In this document: positions 8,532 to 17,278 of the stretch, piece by piece
How the letters are laid out: each line of letters opens with the position of its first letter
Position numbering within the stretch: the first letter of the stretch is position 1
NCBI GenBank assembly: GCA_050186335.1
Contig: JBFWYO010000067.1
Span: 1 to 26,547, forward strand
Source of the DNA: JBFWYO01 sp050186335
GTDB lineage: Bacteria; Pseudomonadota; Alphaproteobacteria; Bin65
Direction: 5' to 3'
Length of the DNA stretch: 26,547 nt
Program-made: the position numbers and the translations under genes
The notes under the pieces: generated by a model
Told to the model about the DNA's origin: nothing
What the model saw: only the letters and a program-made list of their open reading frames with translations
Databases searched by the model: none

Positions 8532-8963
8532 ATGTTCAAGCGTTTCGCGGGCGCGCTCGTCGCGCTGGTCGTTCTCGTGTCGCTCGCGCCGGCGGCGACG
8601 GCGCAAAGCACGACGCCGGGACGCGGCACATGGTCGGCGATCGCGGTCGGCGTCGGCGGTCAGTTCACCGGCCAGGCCCAGGACGCGGAAACGCGCCAGG
8701 ATGCGCTTCAATCGGCAATCGACTCGTGCCGCTGGCTTCAGCAGGGCAAGGACAATTGTCCGATCGCATTCGCGTTCCAGGACAAGTGCGCGGTGGTGTT
8801 CATGCGCGACGACTTGGCGCCGGCGCAGGCCCCCACGCAACAGGACGTATTCTTCGCCTCGGCCGCAACGGACGTGGCCGCCCGCAACCAGGCCGCGAGC
8901 ACGTGCCAGCGCCGCCTGGGCAAGCGCTGCGTGCTGATCGCCCAACTATGCGTTCAGCCCTAA
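8532..8963 (+). CDS. Small secreted DUF4189-like protein
   Basis: This protein of 143 residues has an N-terminal signal peptide: a basic MFKR, a hydrophobic core to about residue 20, then an APAATA-QS cleavage context. The mature part is about 118 residues. It resembles DUF4189 in layout: a WSAIAVG strand opening, an alanine-rich segment with A..SAIDSC, then NC-PIAFAF, KCAVVF, a second A-rich helix ending STC, and RCVLIAQLC at the end. Six cysteines could form three disulfides in the periplasm. A TTG codon in frame at 8523 would add three residues; the ATG at 8532 with TAGG about 10 bases upstream is preferred. Function is unknown. Confidence 0.75.
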   Translation: MFKRFAGALVALVVLVSLAPAATAQSTTPGRGTWSAIAVGVGGQFTGQAQDAETRQDALQSAIDSCRWLQQGKDNCPIAFAFQDKCAVVFMRDDLAPAQAPTQQDVFFASAATDVAARNQAASTCQRRLGKRCVLIAQLCVQP

Positions 8964-9003
8964 CTAATTGAATTAAAGGAATATTTTTAGCTATCGGCGG
9001 CAG

Positions 9004-9079
9004 TGGTGGGCGATGACGGGCTCGAACCGCCGACCCTCTCGGTGTAAACGAGATGCTCTTCCAGCTGAGCTAATCGCCC
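9004..9079 (-). tRNA. tRNA-Val (anticodon TAC)
   Basis: The reverse complement forms a 76-nt cloverleaf with encoded CCA. The acceptor stem is GGGCGAT with ATCGCCC, the D-arm GCTCAGCTGGAAGAGC, the anticodon arm TCTCG-TTTACAC-CGAGA with TAC at the anticodon position, and the T-loop TTCGAGC. It lies downstream of the HU gene in the same direction, but a terminator and its own promoter lie between them. Confidence 0.97.
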
Positions 9080-9104
9080 GGCCCTGCGGGCGCGGAATCG
9101 GCGC

Positions 9105-9133
9105 ACCATAATCGCTCGCCGCGCGGCTGGCAA
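9105..9133 (-). promoter_or_regulatory. Promoter for tRNA-Val
   Basis: On the minus strand, TTGCCA (9128-9133) is separated by 17 bp from TATGGT (9105-9110). Five and four of six positions match the sigma-70-type consensus. Transcription would start near 9098, about 19 bases before the tRNA 5' end. Confidence 0.6.
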
Positions 9134-9144
9134 ATGTCCGCCCG

Positions 9145-9187
9145 CACAAAAAACAAACGAGCCGGCCCGCGCAGGGACCGGCTCGTT
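9145..9187 (-). terminator. Rho-independent terminator of the HU gene
   Basis: Perfect 10-bp arms, AACGAGCCGG and its complement (9156-9165 and 9178-9187), enclose a 12-base loop. On the minus strand the hairpin is followed by TTTGTTTTTTG. It lies 19 bp after the HU stop codon, so it separates the HU transcript from tRNA-Val. Confidence 0.85.
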
Positions 9188-9206
9188 CGTTGGATCAGTC
9201 AAAGAC

Positions 9207-9479
9207 CTAGTTCAGCGCGTCCTTGAGACCTTTGCCGGCCTTGAACTTCGGCAGCTTCGCCGCCGGGATCTTGATCGGCTGGCCGGTGCGCGGATTGCGG
9301 CCCATCGATGCAGCGCGCTTCGACACGAGGAATGTGCCGAATCCGACGAGACGAACTTCGCCGCCGGACTTGAGCGAACTGGTGATGCTGTCGAAAACCG
9401 CATCGACCGATTTGGCGGCGTCGGCTTTGGACATACCGGCCTTCGAGGCAACAGCAGCAATCAGATCGTTTTTATTCAC
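9207..9479 (-). CDS. hupB: HU family DNA-binding protein
   Basis: HU is a nucleoid-associated protein that binds and bends DNA as a dimer. The protein has exactly 90 residues, the standard HU length, if translation starts at GTG 9479 (sequence beginning NKNDLIAAVASKAG). GGGGGG lies about 8 bases upstream. An upstream ATG at 9560 would add 27 residues with no HU similarity and would sit inside the predicted leader. The DNA-binding arm signature GFGTFLVSKRAASMGRNPRTG is present, as is the C-terminal helix FKAGKGLKDALN. The position after lon is conserved in proteobacteria. IHF is unlikely because of this neighbourhood and the overall sequence. Confidence 0.95.
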   Translation of the reverse strand: MNKNDLIAAVASKAGMSKADAAKSVDAVFDSITSSLKSGGEVRLVGFGTFLVSKRAASMGRNPRTGQPIKIPAAKLPKFKAGKGLKDALN

Positions 9480-9581
9480 AGAAAGGCCCCCCTTGGATGA
9501 TGAGCAGCTGGGTGGTGCAGACGATGCACCCGTGGTTTCGAGACAAGGACAAATGAACAAAATGTCCCGAGAAGCGCTGCG

Positions 9582-9611
9582 ATTTTAAGACTCCGGCGGT
9601 GTGCGCGTCAA
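9582..9611 (-). promoter_or_regulatory. Promoter of the HU gene and its ~96-nt leader
   Basis: The minus strand has TTGACG (9606-9611), an 18-bp spacer and TAAAAT (9582-9587), five of six matches in each box. Transcription would start near 9575, giving a leader of about 96 nt before the GTG. The leader holds a perfect 6-bp hairpin (GGTGCA / TGCACC, 9514-9530). Together with the lon terminator at 9747-9782, this accounts for the 340-bp space between lon and the HU gene. I see no further gene there. Confidence 0.65.
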
Positions 9612-9746
9612 TTCAACATCTCGGTTTTCCCCAACTTTTCTGCGGCATTTGGAGGCATCGCCACATGCAAATAATCGCGGCAAACGAGTTGCGCGACGAC
9701 AAATCGTACTGCCGCACCGCATCGTGAATACCGTCAGGCATGCGCC

Positions 9747-9782
9747 CAAAAACACATTGCCGCCGCCCGAAGGCGACGGCAA
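9747..9782 (-). terminator. Rho-independent terminator of lon
   Basis: The 11-bp arms at 9757-9767 and 9772-9782 pair with one mismatch around a tetraloop that reads TTCG on the minus strand, closed by a C-G pair. They are followed by TGTGTTTTT. It lies about 37 bp after the lon stop. This separates lon from the HU gene, which has its own promoter. Confidence 0.75.
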
Positions 9783-9819
9783 CGCGTTGAAGTCAAAAGA
9801 TATTCAGACGGAACGATGG

Positions 9820-12228
9820 TCAGTGAGTCACCACACCGCCGGGTTCGCCGGTGGTCGGCGCTGCCGCAACTTTGGGCGGGTCCGGTTCCTCGCGCCAGTC
9901 GATCGGCGTCGGTCGCGTGACCAGCGCCTTTTCCAGCACGTCGTCCATGGAGCCCACCGGGATGATGACGAGACCCTTTTTGACGTTGTCCGGAATTTCG
10001 GCCAGATCCTTCTCGTTGTCGCGCGGGATCAGCACCGTCTTGAGGCCGCCGCGCAGGGCGGCCAGCAGCTTCTCCTTGAGACCGCCGATCGGCAGCACGC
10101 GGCCGCGCAGGGTGATCTCGCCGGTCATGGCGATATCCTTGCGCACCGGAATGCCGGTCAGCACCGAGACGATCGACGTGCAGATCGCGATACCGGCGGA
10201 CGGACCGTCCTTCGGCGTCGCACCCTCGGGCACGTGGATGTGAATGTCCCGCTTCTCGAACAGAGGCGGCTTGATGCCATAGTGAATGGCACGCGATTTG
10301 ACGAAGCTTTCCGCCGCTTGCACGGACTCCTTCATCACGTCGCCCAGCTTGCCCGTGGCCGTCATCTTGCCCTTGCCGGGCAGCATGACCGCTTCGATGG
10401 TCAGCAGCTCGCCGCCGACTTCCGTCCAGGCCAGGCCGGTGGTCGCGCCGACCGCATCTTCCTCCTCCACCTCGCCGAAGCGGAACTTGCGCACGCCGGC
10501 GTATTTCTCGAGGTTTTTCGAGGTAATGTGGACCGACTTTTCCTTGCCGCTGACGATCTCCTTGATCGATTTGCGGGCCAGATTGGCGATCTCACGCTCC
10601 ATATTCCGCACGCCCGCCTCGCGGGTGTAGTAGCGGACGATGTCGCGCAAGGCGCTGTCGTTAAGCGACCATTCGGCATCCTTCAGGCCGTGAGCCTCGC
10701 GCTGCTTGAGCAGCAGATGGCGTTTCGCGATTTCGATCTTCTCGTCCTCGGTGTAACCGGGGATGCGGATGATCTCCATGCGATCCATCAGCGGCTGCGG
10801 CATGCGCAGCGTGTTCGCGGTGGTCACGAACATCACGTCCGAGAGGTCGTAGTCGACCTCCAGGTAGTGATCGTTGAACGTGGCGTTCTGTTCCGGGTCG
10901 AGCACCTCGAGCAGGGCCGACGACGGATCGCCGCGCCAATCCGCACCCAGCTTGTCGATCTCGTCAAGCAGGAACAGCGGGTTCGACGACTTGGCCTTTT
11001 TCATCGACTGGATGATCTTGCCCGGCATCGAACCGATGTAGGTCCGCCGATGGCCGCGCACTTCGGCTTCGTCGCGCACGCCGCCGAGGCTGAGACGCAC
11101 GAAATTGCGCCCGGTGGCCCGCGCGATCGACTTGCCGAGCGAGGTCTTGCCGACGCCCGGCGGTCCGACCAGGCACAGGATCGGCCCCTTGATCTTGTTC
11201 ATGCGCTGTTGCACGGCAAGATACTCGAGGATGCGTTCCTTGACCTTGTCGAGACCGTAATGGTCGTCGTGCAGGATCTTCTCGGCGTTGTTGATGTCGT
11301 GCCTGATCTTGGTGCGCTTCTTCCAGGGAATCGACAGCAGCCATTCGAGGTAGTTGCGCGAAACCGTAGCTTCGGCCGACATCGGGCTCATGGCGCGCAG
11401 CTTCTTGATCTCCGCGTCGGCCTTGTCCCGGGCTTCCTTCGTGAGCTTGGTCTTCTTGATGCGTTCTTCGATTTCGGCCAATTCGTCCTTGCCGTCCTCG
11501 CCTTCGCCAAGCTCCTTCTGGATCGCCTTCATCTGTTCGTTCAGATAGTACTCGCGCTGCGTCTTCTCCATCTGCCGCTTGACGCGGTTGCGGATGCGCT
11601 TTTCCACCTGCATGACGCCGATTTCCCCTTCCATGAAGGAGAAGATCTTTTCCAGGCGTTCGCCGACGTTGGCTGCCTCGAGCAGATCCTGCTTCTCGGG
11701 GATCTTCAGGTTGAGGTGCGAGGCCACGGTATCCGCCAGCTTGGTCGGATCTTCGATCTGCGTGACCGAGACCAGCACTTCGGGCGGAATCTTGCGGTTG
11801 AGCTTGATGTATTGCTCAAACTGCGAGACCACCGTGCGCACCAGGGCTTCGACCTCTTTGCCCTCGCCGGCCGTCTCGTCGATCGGTTCGGCATGGGCCT
11901 GGAAGAACACCGGATTCTCTTCATAGCGCAGGATGCGGGCGCGCTTGCCGCCCTCGACCAGCACCTTCACGGTACCGTCGGGGAGTTTCAGCAGTTGCAG
12001 CACCGTACCGATGGTGCCGACGGTATAGATGTCCTTGGGCGACGGATCGTCCTGGGCGGCGTTTTTCTGCGCTACCAGCAAGATCTGCTTGTCGTCCTTC
12101 ATCACGTCTTCGAGGGCGCGCACGGATTTTTCGCGTCCGACGAACAGCGGCACGATCATGTGGGGGAACACCACGATGTCGCGTAACGGAAGGACGGAGT
12201 AGACGGCGCCAGACTTGGTTTCAGCCAT
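9820..12228 (-). CDS. lon: ATP-dependent protease Lon (LonA type)
   Basis: Lon is a cytoplasmic hexameric AAA+ serine protease that degrades misfolded and short-lived regulatory proteins. The protein has 802 residues, typical of LonA. It has the N-terminal substrate-binding domain (LPLRDIVVFPHMIVPLFVGR), a coiled region rich in K/E, Walker A GPPGVGKT at 355-362, Walker B FLLDEIDK, and the protease domain with the catalytic dyad S677 in KDGPSAG and a lysine at about 720 in GGLKEKLLAA. AAGGA lies 7-8 bases before the ATG. It follows clpX with a 170-bp gap and has its own terminator. The ending is G/T/V-rich and unremarkable. Confidence 0.98.
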   Translation of the reverse strand: MAETKSGAVYSVLPLRDIVVFPHMIVPLFVGREKSVRALEDVMKDDKQILLVAQKNAAQDDPSPKDIYTVGTIGTVLQLLKLPDGTVKVLVEGGKRARILRYEENPVFFQAHAEPIDETAGEGKEVEALVRTVVSQFEQYIKLNRKIPPEVLVSVTQIEDPTKLADTVASHLNLKIPEKQDLLEAANVGERLEKIFSFMEGEIGVMQVEKRIRNRVKRQMEKTQREYYLNEQMKAIQKELGEGEDGKDELAEIEERIKKTKLTKEARDKADAEIKKLRAMSPMSAEATVSRNYLEWLLSIPWKKRTKIRHDINNAEKILHDDHYGLDKVKERILEYLAVQQRMNKIKGPILCLVGPPGVGKTSLGKSIARATGRNFVRLSLGGVRDEAEVRGHRRTYIGSMPGKIIQSMKKAKSSNPLFLLDEIDKLGADWRGDPSSALLEVLDPEQNATFNDHYLEVDYDLSDVMFVTTANTLRMPQPLMDRMEIIRIPGYTEDEKIEIAKRHLLLKQREAHGLKDAEWSLNDSALRDIVRYYTREAGVRNMEREIANLARKSIKEIVSGKEKSVHITSKNLEKYAGVRKFRFGEVEEEDAVGATTGLAWTEVGGELLTIEAVMLPGKGKMTATGKLGDVMKESVQAAESFVKSRAIHYGIKPPLFEKRDIHIHVPEGATPKDGPSAGIAICTSIVSVLTGIPVRKDIAMTGEITLRGRVLPIGGLKEKLLAALRGGLKTVLIPRDNEKDLAEIPDNVKKGLVIIPVGSMDDVLEKALVTRPTPIDWREEPDPPKVAAAPTTGEPGGVVTH

Positions 12229-12337
12229 TTAAGTTCCTTCAGCGTGACCGTGGCCCAGCGGCGGCGCCACGGCAGGGGGATGTTCGCGCGCTCCGGTCCC
12301 CGTCATGGGCAACCGAAACGATGCGCTCGCTAGCACT

Positions 12338-12368
12338 AAATCTGGATCGTGCCCGTCGACTCTTCAAG
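12338..12368 (-). promoter_or_regulatory. Possible heat-shock-type promoter of lon
   Basis: On the minus strand, CTTGAA (12363-12368) is followed after 17 bp by CCAGATTT (12338-12345), which matches 6 of 8 positions of the sigma-32 -10 consensus CCCCATTT. The spacer is longer than the usual 13-15 bp. The predicted start is roughly 100 bp upstream of lon. It is plausible because lon is a classic heat-shock gene, but the match is imperfect. Confidence 0.3.
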
Positions 12369-12398
12369 TCCCGGGCTGAACTGGGGCCGACCGAGGCG

Positions 12399-13664
<1,266 letters not shown>

Positions 13665-13981
13665 TACTTCTTCGTCCTCGTGCGCGGCTGCCTGGGAGGG
13701 CGCGTGGTCCTGTTCCGCACCGCTGGCGATCACTGCTCGGGCGCGCGTCGCGCCATCGGCCAGGGATCGCTAAACCCCGGGAAGCCAACTAGATATAGGT
13801 GGCAATGATGTTACTCGCACCTAGCCGCCGTTGCCAAGTAATCTCGTGTGCAACGAGGCACGGCGATGCGTCCGGGTCCTTTTGGGCCTGCCAACCCTCG
13901 GAATCCTACGCACAATTCCGTAAGTAAGCGCCAACAGCGATGGCTTCAAGCGGGCGCCGCCGCGATGCGCGCTGACGACGC
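13665..13981. other. clpP-clpX intergenic region (317 bp)
   Basis: No gene is supported here. On the clpX strand a T/A-rich patch, CCTATATCTAG near 13790-13800, is the only -10-like sequence, and I could not pair it with a good -35. Short open frames on both strands lack a ribosome binding site and any family resemblance. The length suggests that clpX has its own promoter as well as read-through from clpP. Confidence 0.4.
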
Positions 13982-14638
13982 TCAGCTACGCGCCTTGAGG
14001 CTCGCCATATCGTCTTCCGGAGCCGGCCGCTTGAGCGGGATTTCATCAATGATCCCAAAGACTTTCGCTTCTTCCGGGGTCATGAAGCGATCGCGTTCGA
14101 CGGCGTGTTCGATGGCGGCCAGGGTCTGACCGGTATGCTTCACGTAAATCTGATTGAGCCGCGCCCGCACCGCGAGAATCTCGCGCGCCTGGATTTCGAT
14201 ATCGGTGGCCTGGCCCTGTGCCCCGCCGGACGGCTGGTGGACCATGATACGGGCGTGCGGCAAAGCGAAGCGCTTGCCTTTGGTGCCCGCGGCGAGCAGC
14301 AGCGAGCCCATCGAGGCCGCCTGCCCCACGCATAGGGTCGAGACGTCCGGGCGGATGTACTGCATCGTGTCGTAGATCGCCAGGCCGGACGTCACCACGC
14401 CGCCCGGCGAGTTGATGTACATCGAAATGTCTTTGTTCGGGTTTTCGGCCTCGAGGAACAGCAACTGGGCGCATACCACGCTCGACATGCCGTCCTCGAT
14501 CGGGCCGGTGATGAAGATGATGCGTTCCTTGAGCAGGCGCGAGTAGATGTCGAACGAACGTTCGCCGCGGTTGGTCTGCTCGACCACCATCGGGATCAGG
14601 TAGTTGTCGTACACTTTGACGGGATCGCGATCGCGCAT
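13982..14638 (-). CDS. clpP: ATP-dependent Clp protease proteolytic subunit ClpP
   Basis: ClpP is the tetradecameric serine peptidase chamber that degrades substrates delivered by ClpX or ClpA. The protein has 218 residues. The catalytic triad is visible: S109 in GQAASMGS, H134 in RIMVHQPSGG and D183 in ERDRFMTPEEA. The handle-helix and NSPGG motifs are normal. The ATG at 14638 (MRDRDPVKVY) has GGAG 7 bases upstream; the 18 extra open codons before it overlap a GC-rich hairpin and were rejected. The N-terminus probably includes a short processed propeptide, as in E. coli. It follows tig by 59 bp. Confidence 0.97.
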   Translation of the reverse strand: MRDRDPVKVYDNYLIPMVVEQTNRGERSFDIYSRLLKERIIFITGPIEDGMSSVVCAQLLFLEAENPNKDISMYINSPGGVVTSGLAIYDTMQYIRPDVSTLCVGQAASMGSLLLAAGTKGKRFALPHARIMVHQPSGGAQGQATDIEIQAREILAVRARLNQIYVKHTGQTLAAIEHAVERDRFMTPEEAKVFGIIDEIPLKRPAPEDDMASLKARS

Positions 14639-14656
14639 GAAAACTCCATCGGGTCC

Positions 14657-14690
14657 GCGGCGTCCGGGCGGGAACACCCCGCCGCGCCGC
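14657..14690 (-). other. GC-rich hairpin between tig and clpP
   Basis: The two-part inverted repeat has outer arms GCGGCG / CGCCGC (14657-14662 and 14685-14690) and inner arms GGCGGG / CCCGCC (14667-14672 and 14678-14683) around a 5-base loop. No T-run follows on the minus strand, so it is not a standard terminator. It could be an RNA processing or stability element that separates tig and clpP expression. Confidence 0.5.
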
Positions 14691-14697
14691 ATAAGAT

Positions 14698-16095
14698 TTA
14701 GGACTTCTTTTCGGATTTTTTAGCCCCCGCCTTGGCCGCCTTCTTTTCCGTATCGGCCGAGTCGGACGCCGCGTCGTCGTCGCCTTCCTTGATCAGTTCC
14801 TCGAGCGTCATCGACTTGTCGGTCAGCTTGGCCAGTTCGAGGATGAAGTCGATGACTTTCTCTTCAAACAACGGCGCGCGAACGCTGTTCACGGCCTGCG
14901 GGTTCTTCTGGAAATATTCGACGACCTGCCGCTCCTGGCCCGGGAAGCGTTGCGCCTCCTGGAAGATGGCGCGGGTGATTTCTTCCTGCGGCACGGAGAT
15001 GTTGTTCTTGGTGCCGACTTCCGACAGTAGCAGGCCGAGACGCACGCGACGTTCGGCGATCTTGCGGTATTCCGCCTTGAGCTCGTCGTCGCTCTTGCCG
15101 GCGTCTTCCGAGTCGGACTGCCCCTGCTTGCGTTGCTCCTCGATCTGCTTCCAGATTGCATCGAACTCCAGATCGACCATGCCGGACGGAACTTCGAACT
15201 TGTGGTGCTCGTTCAGCGCGTCGAGCAACTCCCGCTTGAGGCGGCTGCGCGCCAGGGAATTATACTCGTTCTCCATCTGCTTCTTGACCGCATCGCGCAG
15301 CGCGGCGACGTTCTCCATGCCCAGCGTCTTGGCCAGTTCGTCGTTGATTTCCGCCGGCTTGGCCGCGCGGATCTCCTTCACGTCGACGCTGAATTCGGCT
15401 TCCTTGCCGGCCAACTCCTTGGCGCCGTACTCGGCGGGGAACGTGACCTTGACCTGGCGATGCTCGCCGGCCTTGACGCCGACCAACTGCTCCTCGAAGC
15501 CCGGAATGAAATGGTTCGAACCGAGTTCGAGGAAGTAATCCTTGCCGGCGCCGCCCTTGAACTCGACGCCGCCCTGGCGGCCGACGAAATCGATCACCGC
15601 GATGTCGCCGTTCTGCGCCGCGCGACCGTCGGTCACCGGCTCGGACTGCTTGCGGCCTTCGGCAACCTTCGTGAGCTGTTCCTCGATCTTATCGGCCGGC
15701 ACTTCGACCTTATATTTGGTCAACTCCAGCTTGGCGAAATCCATCGGCTGGATTTCGGGCAGCACTTCGACCGACATCGTGTAGGCGAGATCCTTGCCTT
15801 CGCCGAAACTGTCGACCTGGATCTTCGGCTGCAACGCCGGTCGCAGTCCTTTCTCCTCCATCGCCTTGCTGGCGCTGTCGGACACGACTTCTTCCATCAC
15901 TTCGTTCATGACCGCGGCGCCGTAGCGTTTCTTCAGCAGGCCGGCGGGCACTTTGCCCGGACGAAAGCCGGGAATGCGGACGTTCTTGCCGACTTCGTCC
16001 ATTTTCTTGGACACTCGGCCGTCGATATCGGTGGCCGGAACGACCACTTTCAATTCGCGCTTCAAGCCTTCGACGGCACCTTCAACAACCTGCAT
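14698..16095 (-). CDS. tig: Trigger factor (ribosome-associated chaperone)
   Basis: Trigger factor binds the ribosomal exit tunnel and shields nascent chains; it has peptidyl-prolyl isomerase activity. The protein has 465 residues. The ribosome-docking signature GFRPGKVP is at 43-50. The FKBP-like domain includes GDIAVIDFVGR and LELGSNHFIPGFEEQLVG. A long helical C-terminal chaperone domain follows, and the tail is lysine-rich with acidic EGDDDA stretches. The start MQVVEGAVEGLKRELKV matches the family's usual N-terminus. It heads the tig-clpP-clpX-lon block, 86 bp after tRNA-Leu, so it may share that promoter. Confidence 0.97.
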   Translation of the reverse strand: MQVVEGAVEGLKRELKVVVPATDIDGRVSKKMDEVGKNVRIPGFRPGKVPAGLLKKRYGAAVMNEVMEEVVSDSASKAMEEKGLRPALQPKIQVDSFGEGKDLAYTMSVEVLPEIQPMDFAKLELTKYKVEVPADKIEEQLTKVAEGRKQSEPVTDGRAAQNGDIAVIDFVGRQGGVEFKGGAGKDYFLELGSNHFIPGFEEQLVGVKAGEHRQVKVTFPAEYGAKELAGKEAEFSVDVKEIRAAKPAEINDELAKTLGMENVAALRDAVKKQMENEYNSLARSRLKRELLDALNEHHKFEVPSGMVDLEFDAIWKQIEEQRKQGQSDSEDAGKSDDELKAEYRKIAERRVRLGLLLSEVGTKNNISVPQEEITRAIFQEAQRFPGQERQVVEYFQKNPQAVNSVRAPLFEEKVIDFILELAKLTDKSMTLEELIKEGDDDAASDSADTEKKAAKAGAKKSEKKS

Positions 16096-16181
16096 GACGT
16101 ATCCTTGTTCGCGTTCTTCGGAACGGCCGTTGCCGTTCCGTTACACTCTACCACCGAACCGCCCGCCCCACCGGCACGGCA

Positions 16182-16266
<85 letters not shown>

Positions 16267-16614
16267 ATTCATCAGGCCCGTTTGGCGGACCGCTTGGGCC
16301 GAGCGTATGGCGGCGATAAAGGCGGCCGGTCGGCGCCGAGTGCCGCTCTCTATAAATAAGCCGGTCCGCCGGTTCAAGCCCCGTGGCTACACGCACCCAG
16401 CAGATTGAGCCTATCAAGCCTCGGCGGTTGCCGCCTGGAGGGCCAAATTCGCATGCGAGGCATTAGCGGGTGGGACGTCTCAACGTAGTTTGCCAACGAT
16501 ATCGCCCAGCGGCCGGACCAGAACGCACTTGAGCCGACGGCTTACGGCGCAGACGATCCCGGTCCCCTGGGCCCAAGCGGACCACCGGCGCCACACGCGC
16601 GAGCCCTTGCCTTC
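16267..16614. other. Intergenic region between tRNA-Leu and the TetR operator
   Basis: This divergent spacer holds the tRNA-Leu promoter (16349-16377). The remaining 230 bp or so contain no reading frame with a ribosome binding site or recognisable similarity, and I see no tRNA-like or riboswitch-like fold. The composition is like the surrounding DNA. Confidence 0.5.
16349..16377 (-). promoter_or_regulatory. Promoter for tRNA-Leu (and probably tig)
   Basis: On the minus strand, TTGAAC (16372-16377) is followed by a 17-bp spacer and TATAGA (16349-16354), four of six matches each, with a GC-rich discriminator downstream. Transcription would start near 16342, about 76 bases before the tRNA. Confidence 0.5.
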
Positions 16615-16640
16615 GATTATATAGACCGATATATATAATC
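16615..16640 (+). promoter_or_regulatory. Inverted-repeat operator overlapping the -10 box of the TetR gene
   Basis: The perfect 9-bp arms GATTATATA (16615-16623) and TATATAATC (16632-16640) flank the 8-bp spacer GACCGATA. The right arm contains a consensus TATAAT at 16634-16639, so a bound protein would block RNA polymerase; no good -35 is seen. The 18 bases from 16616 also match 16 positions of the LmrA/YxaF box of Bacillus subtilis as I recall it (AWTATAtagaNYGgTCTA). The neighbouring repressor belongs to that family, which makes autoregulation likely. Confidence 0.65.
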
Positions 16641-16670
16641 ACGCCTTAGATGCCGTGGACGCCGACCACC

Positions 16671-17252
16671 ATGAATACGATGCGCGACCGGATCTTACGC
16701 GCCACCCAGCGGCTGCTCGGCGAAAGCGGCCTGGCTGGCGCCGCGCTGAACCACCTGATCGCCGCCAGCGGCGCGCCGCGGGGTTCGCTTTACCACTATT
16801 TTCCGGGCGGCAAGGCGCAATGGGTCGGCGAGGCGTTGGTCGCCTATGGCGATTACTTCGCGGCGCGCGCCGGCAGTTTCTTACAGCGACCTGGCACAGC
16901 GGCGGAGAATATCGAAGCATTGTTCGCCGATTTCGCGGCACGCATGGCGAAGGCCGACTACAAGGCGGGATGCCCGGTCGGTGCGGTCATTCTCGACCTT
17001 ACGTCGGAAGCCGACTCCCTGCGGCCGATCTGCCAAAGCATTCTCGAAGCTTGGCAAGCGCAGCTCGTCGCACGGCTGGATGTCATTCCTGAGCCCCGCC
17101 GCGCCCCGCTGGCCAGGTTCGTCCTTACCAGCTTCGAAGGCGCGTCGATGATGGCGCGCGTGGAACGCAACAACGCACCGTTTCTCGAAGCCGGGGCATT
17201 GATACGCCGATTGATCGAGGCAGAAATGAAATCGCCGCCGGCAAATACCTAA
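16671..17252 (+). CDS. TetR family transcriptional repressor, LmrA/YxaF type
   Basis: This protein of about 193 residues has an N-terminal helix-turn-helix (ILRATQRLLGESG, then LIAASGAPRGSLYHYFPGGK), where the GAPRGSLYHYFPGGK form is characteristic of the LmrA/YxaF branch. The ligand-binding C-terminal domain contains the branch's GCPVGAVILDLTSEAD segment. In this branch repression is relieved by small hydrophobic or aromatic compounds; the ligand here is unknown. The ATG at 16671 (MNTMRDRILRA) gives the usual family N-terminus and a leader of about 24 nt from the predicted promoter. An in-frame ATG at 16650 would add seven residues and is the alternative. It is followed after 26 bp by a thioesterase gene that it probably controls. 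Confidence 0.88.
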   Translation: MNTMRDRILRATQRLLGESGLAGAALNHLIAASGAPRGSLYHYFPGGKAQWVGEALVAYGDYFAARAGSFLQRPGTAAENIEALFADFAARMAKADYKAGCPVGAVILDLTSEADSLRPICQSILEAWQAQLVARLDVIPEPRRAPLARFVLTSFEGASMMARVERNNAPFLEAGALIRRLIEAEMKSPPANT

Positions 17253-17278
17253 TGATCGCCACCAGCAAGGAGCCTACC

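Noticed and set aside
9004..9207. Idea that ppiD, common after lon-hupB in gammaproteobacteria, had been lost here
   Set aside because: In the alphaproteobacterial arrangement the HU gene is followed by tRNAs and nuo genes, so no loss needs to be invoked.
9540..9575. Imperfect inverted repeat GGACA...TGTCC in the HU leader
   Set aside because: The arms are only 5 bp with an 11-bp spacer, not placed on the -35/-10 boxes; expected by chance at this length.
9601..12186. 861-codon open frame on the plus strand opposite lon
   Set aside because: It mirrors lon codon by codon, as expected in GC-rich DNA with third-position bias. The translation is R/H/D-rich with no family resemblance, whereas Lon is complete on the other strand.
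13940..13960. CTTGAA on the minus strand upstream of clpX as a heat-shock promoter
   Set aside because: No CCCCAT-like -10 box follows at a usable distance.
13848..14129. Small plus-strand open frame between clpX and clpP (93 codons)
   Set aside because: It overlaps the 3' part of clpP antisense, has no ribosome binding site and no recognisable sequence.
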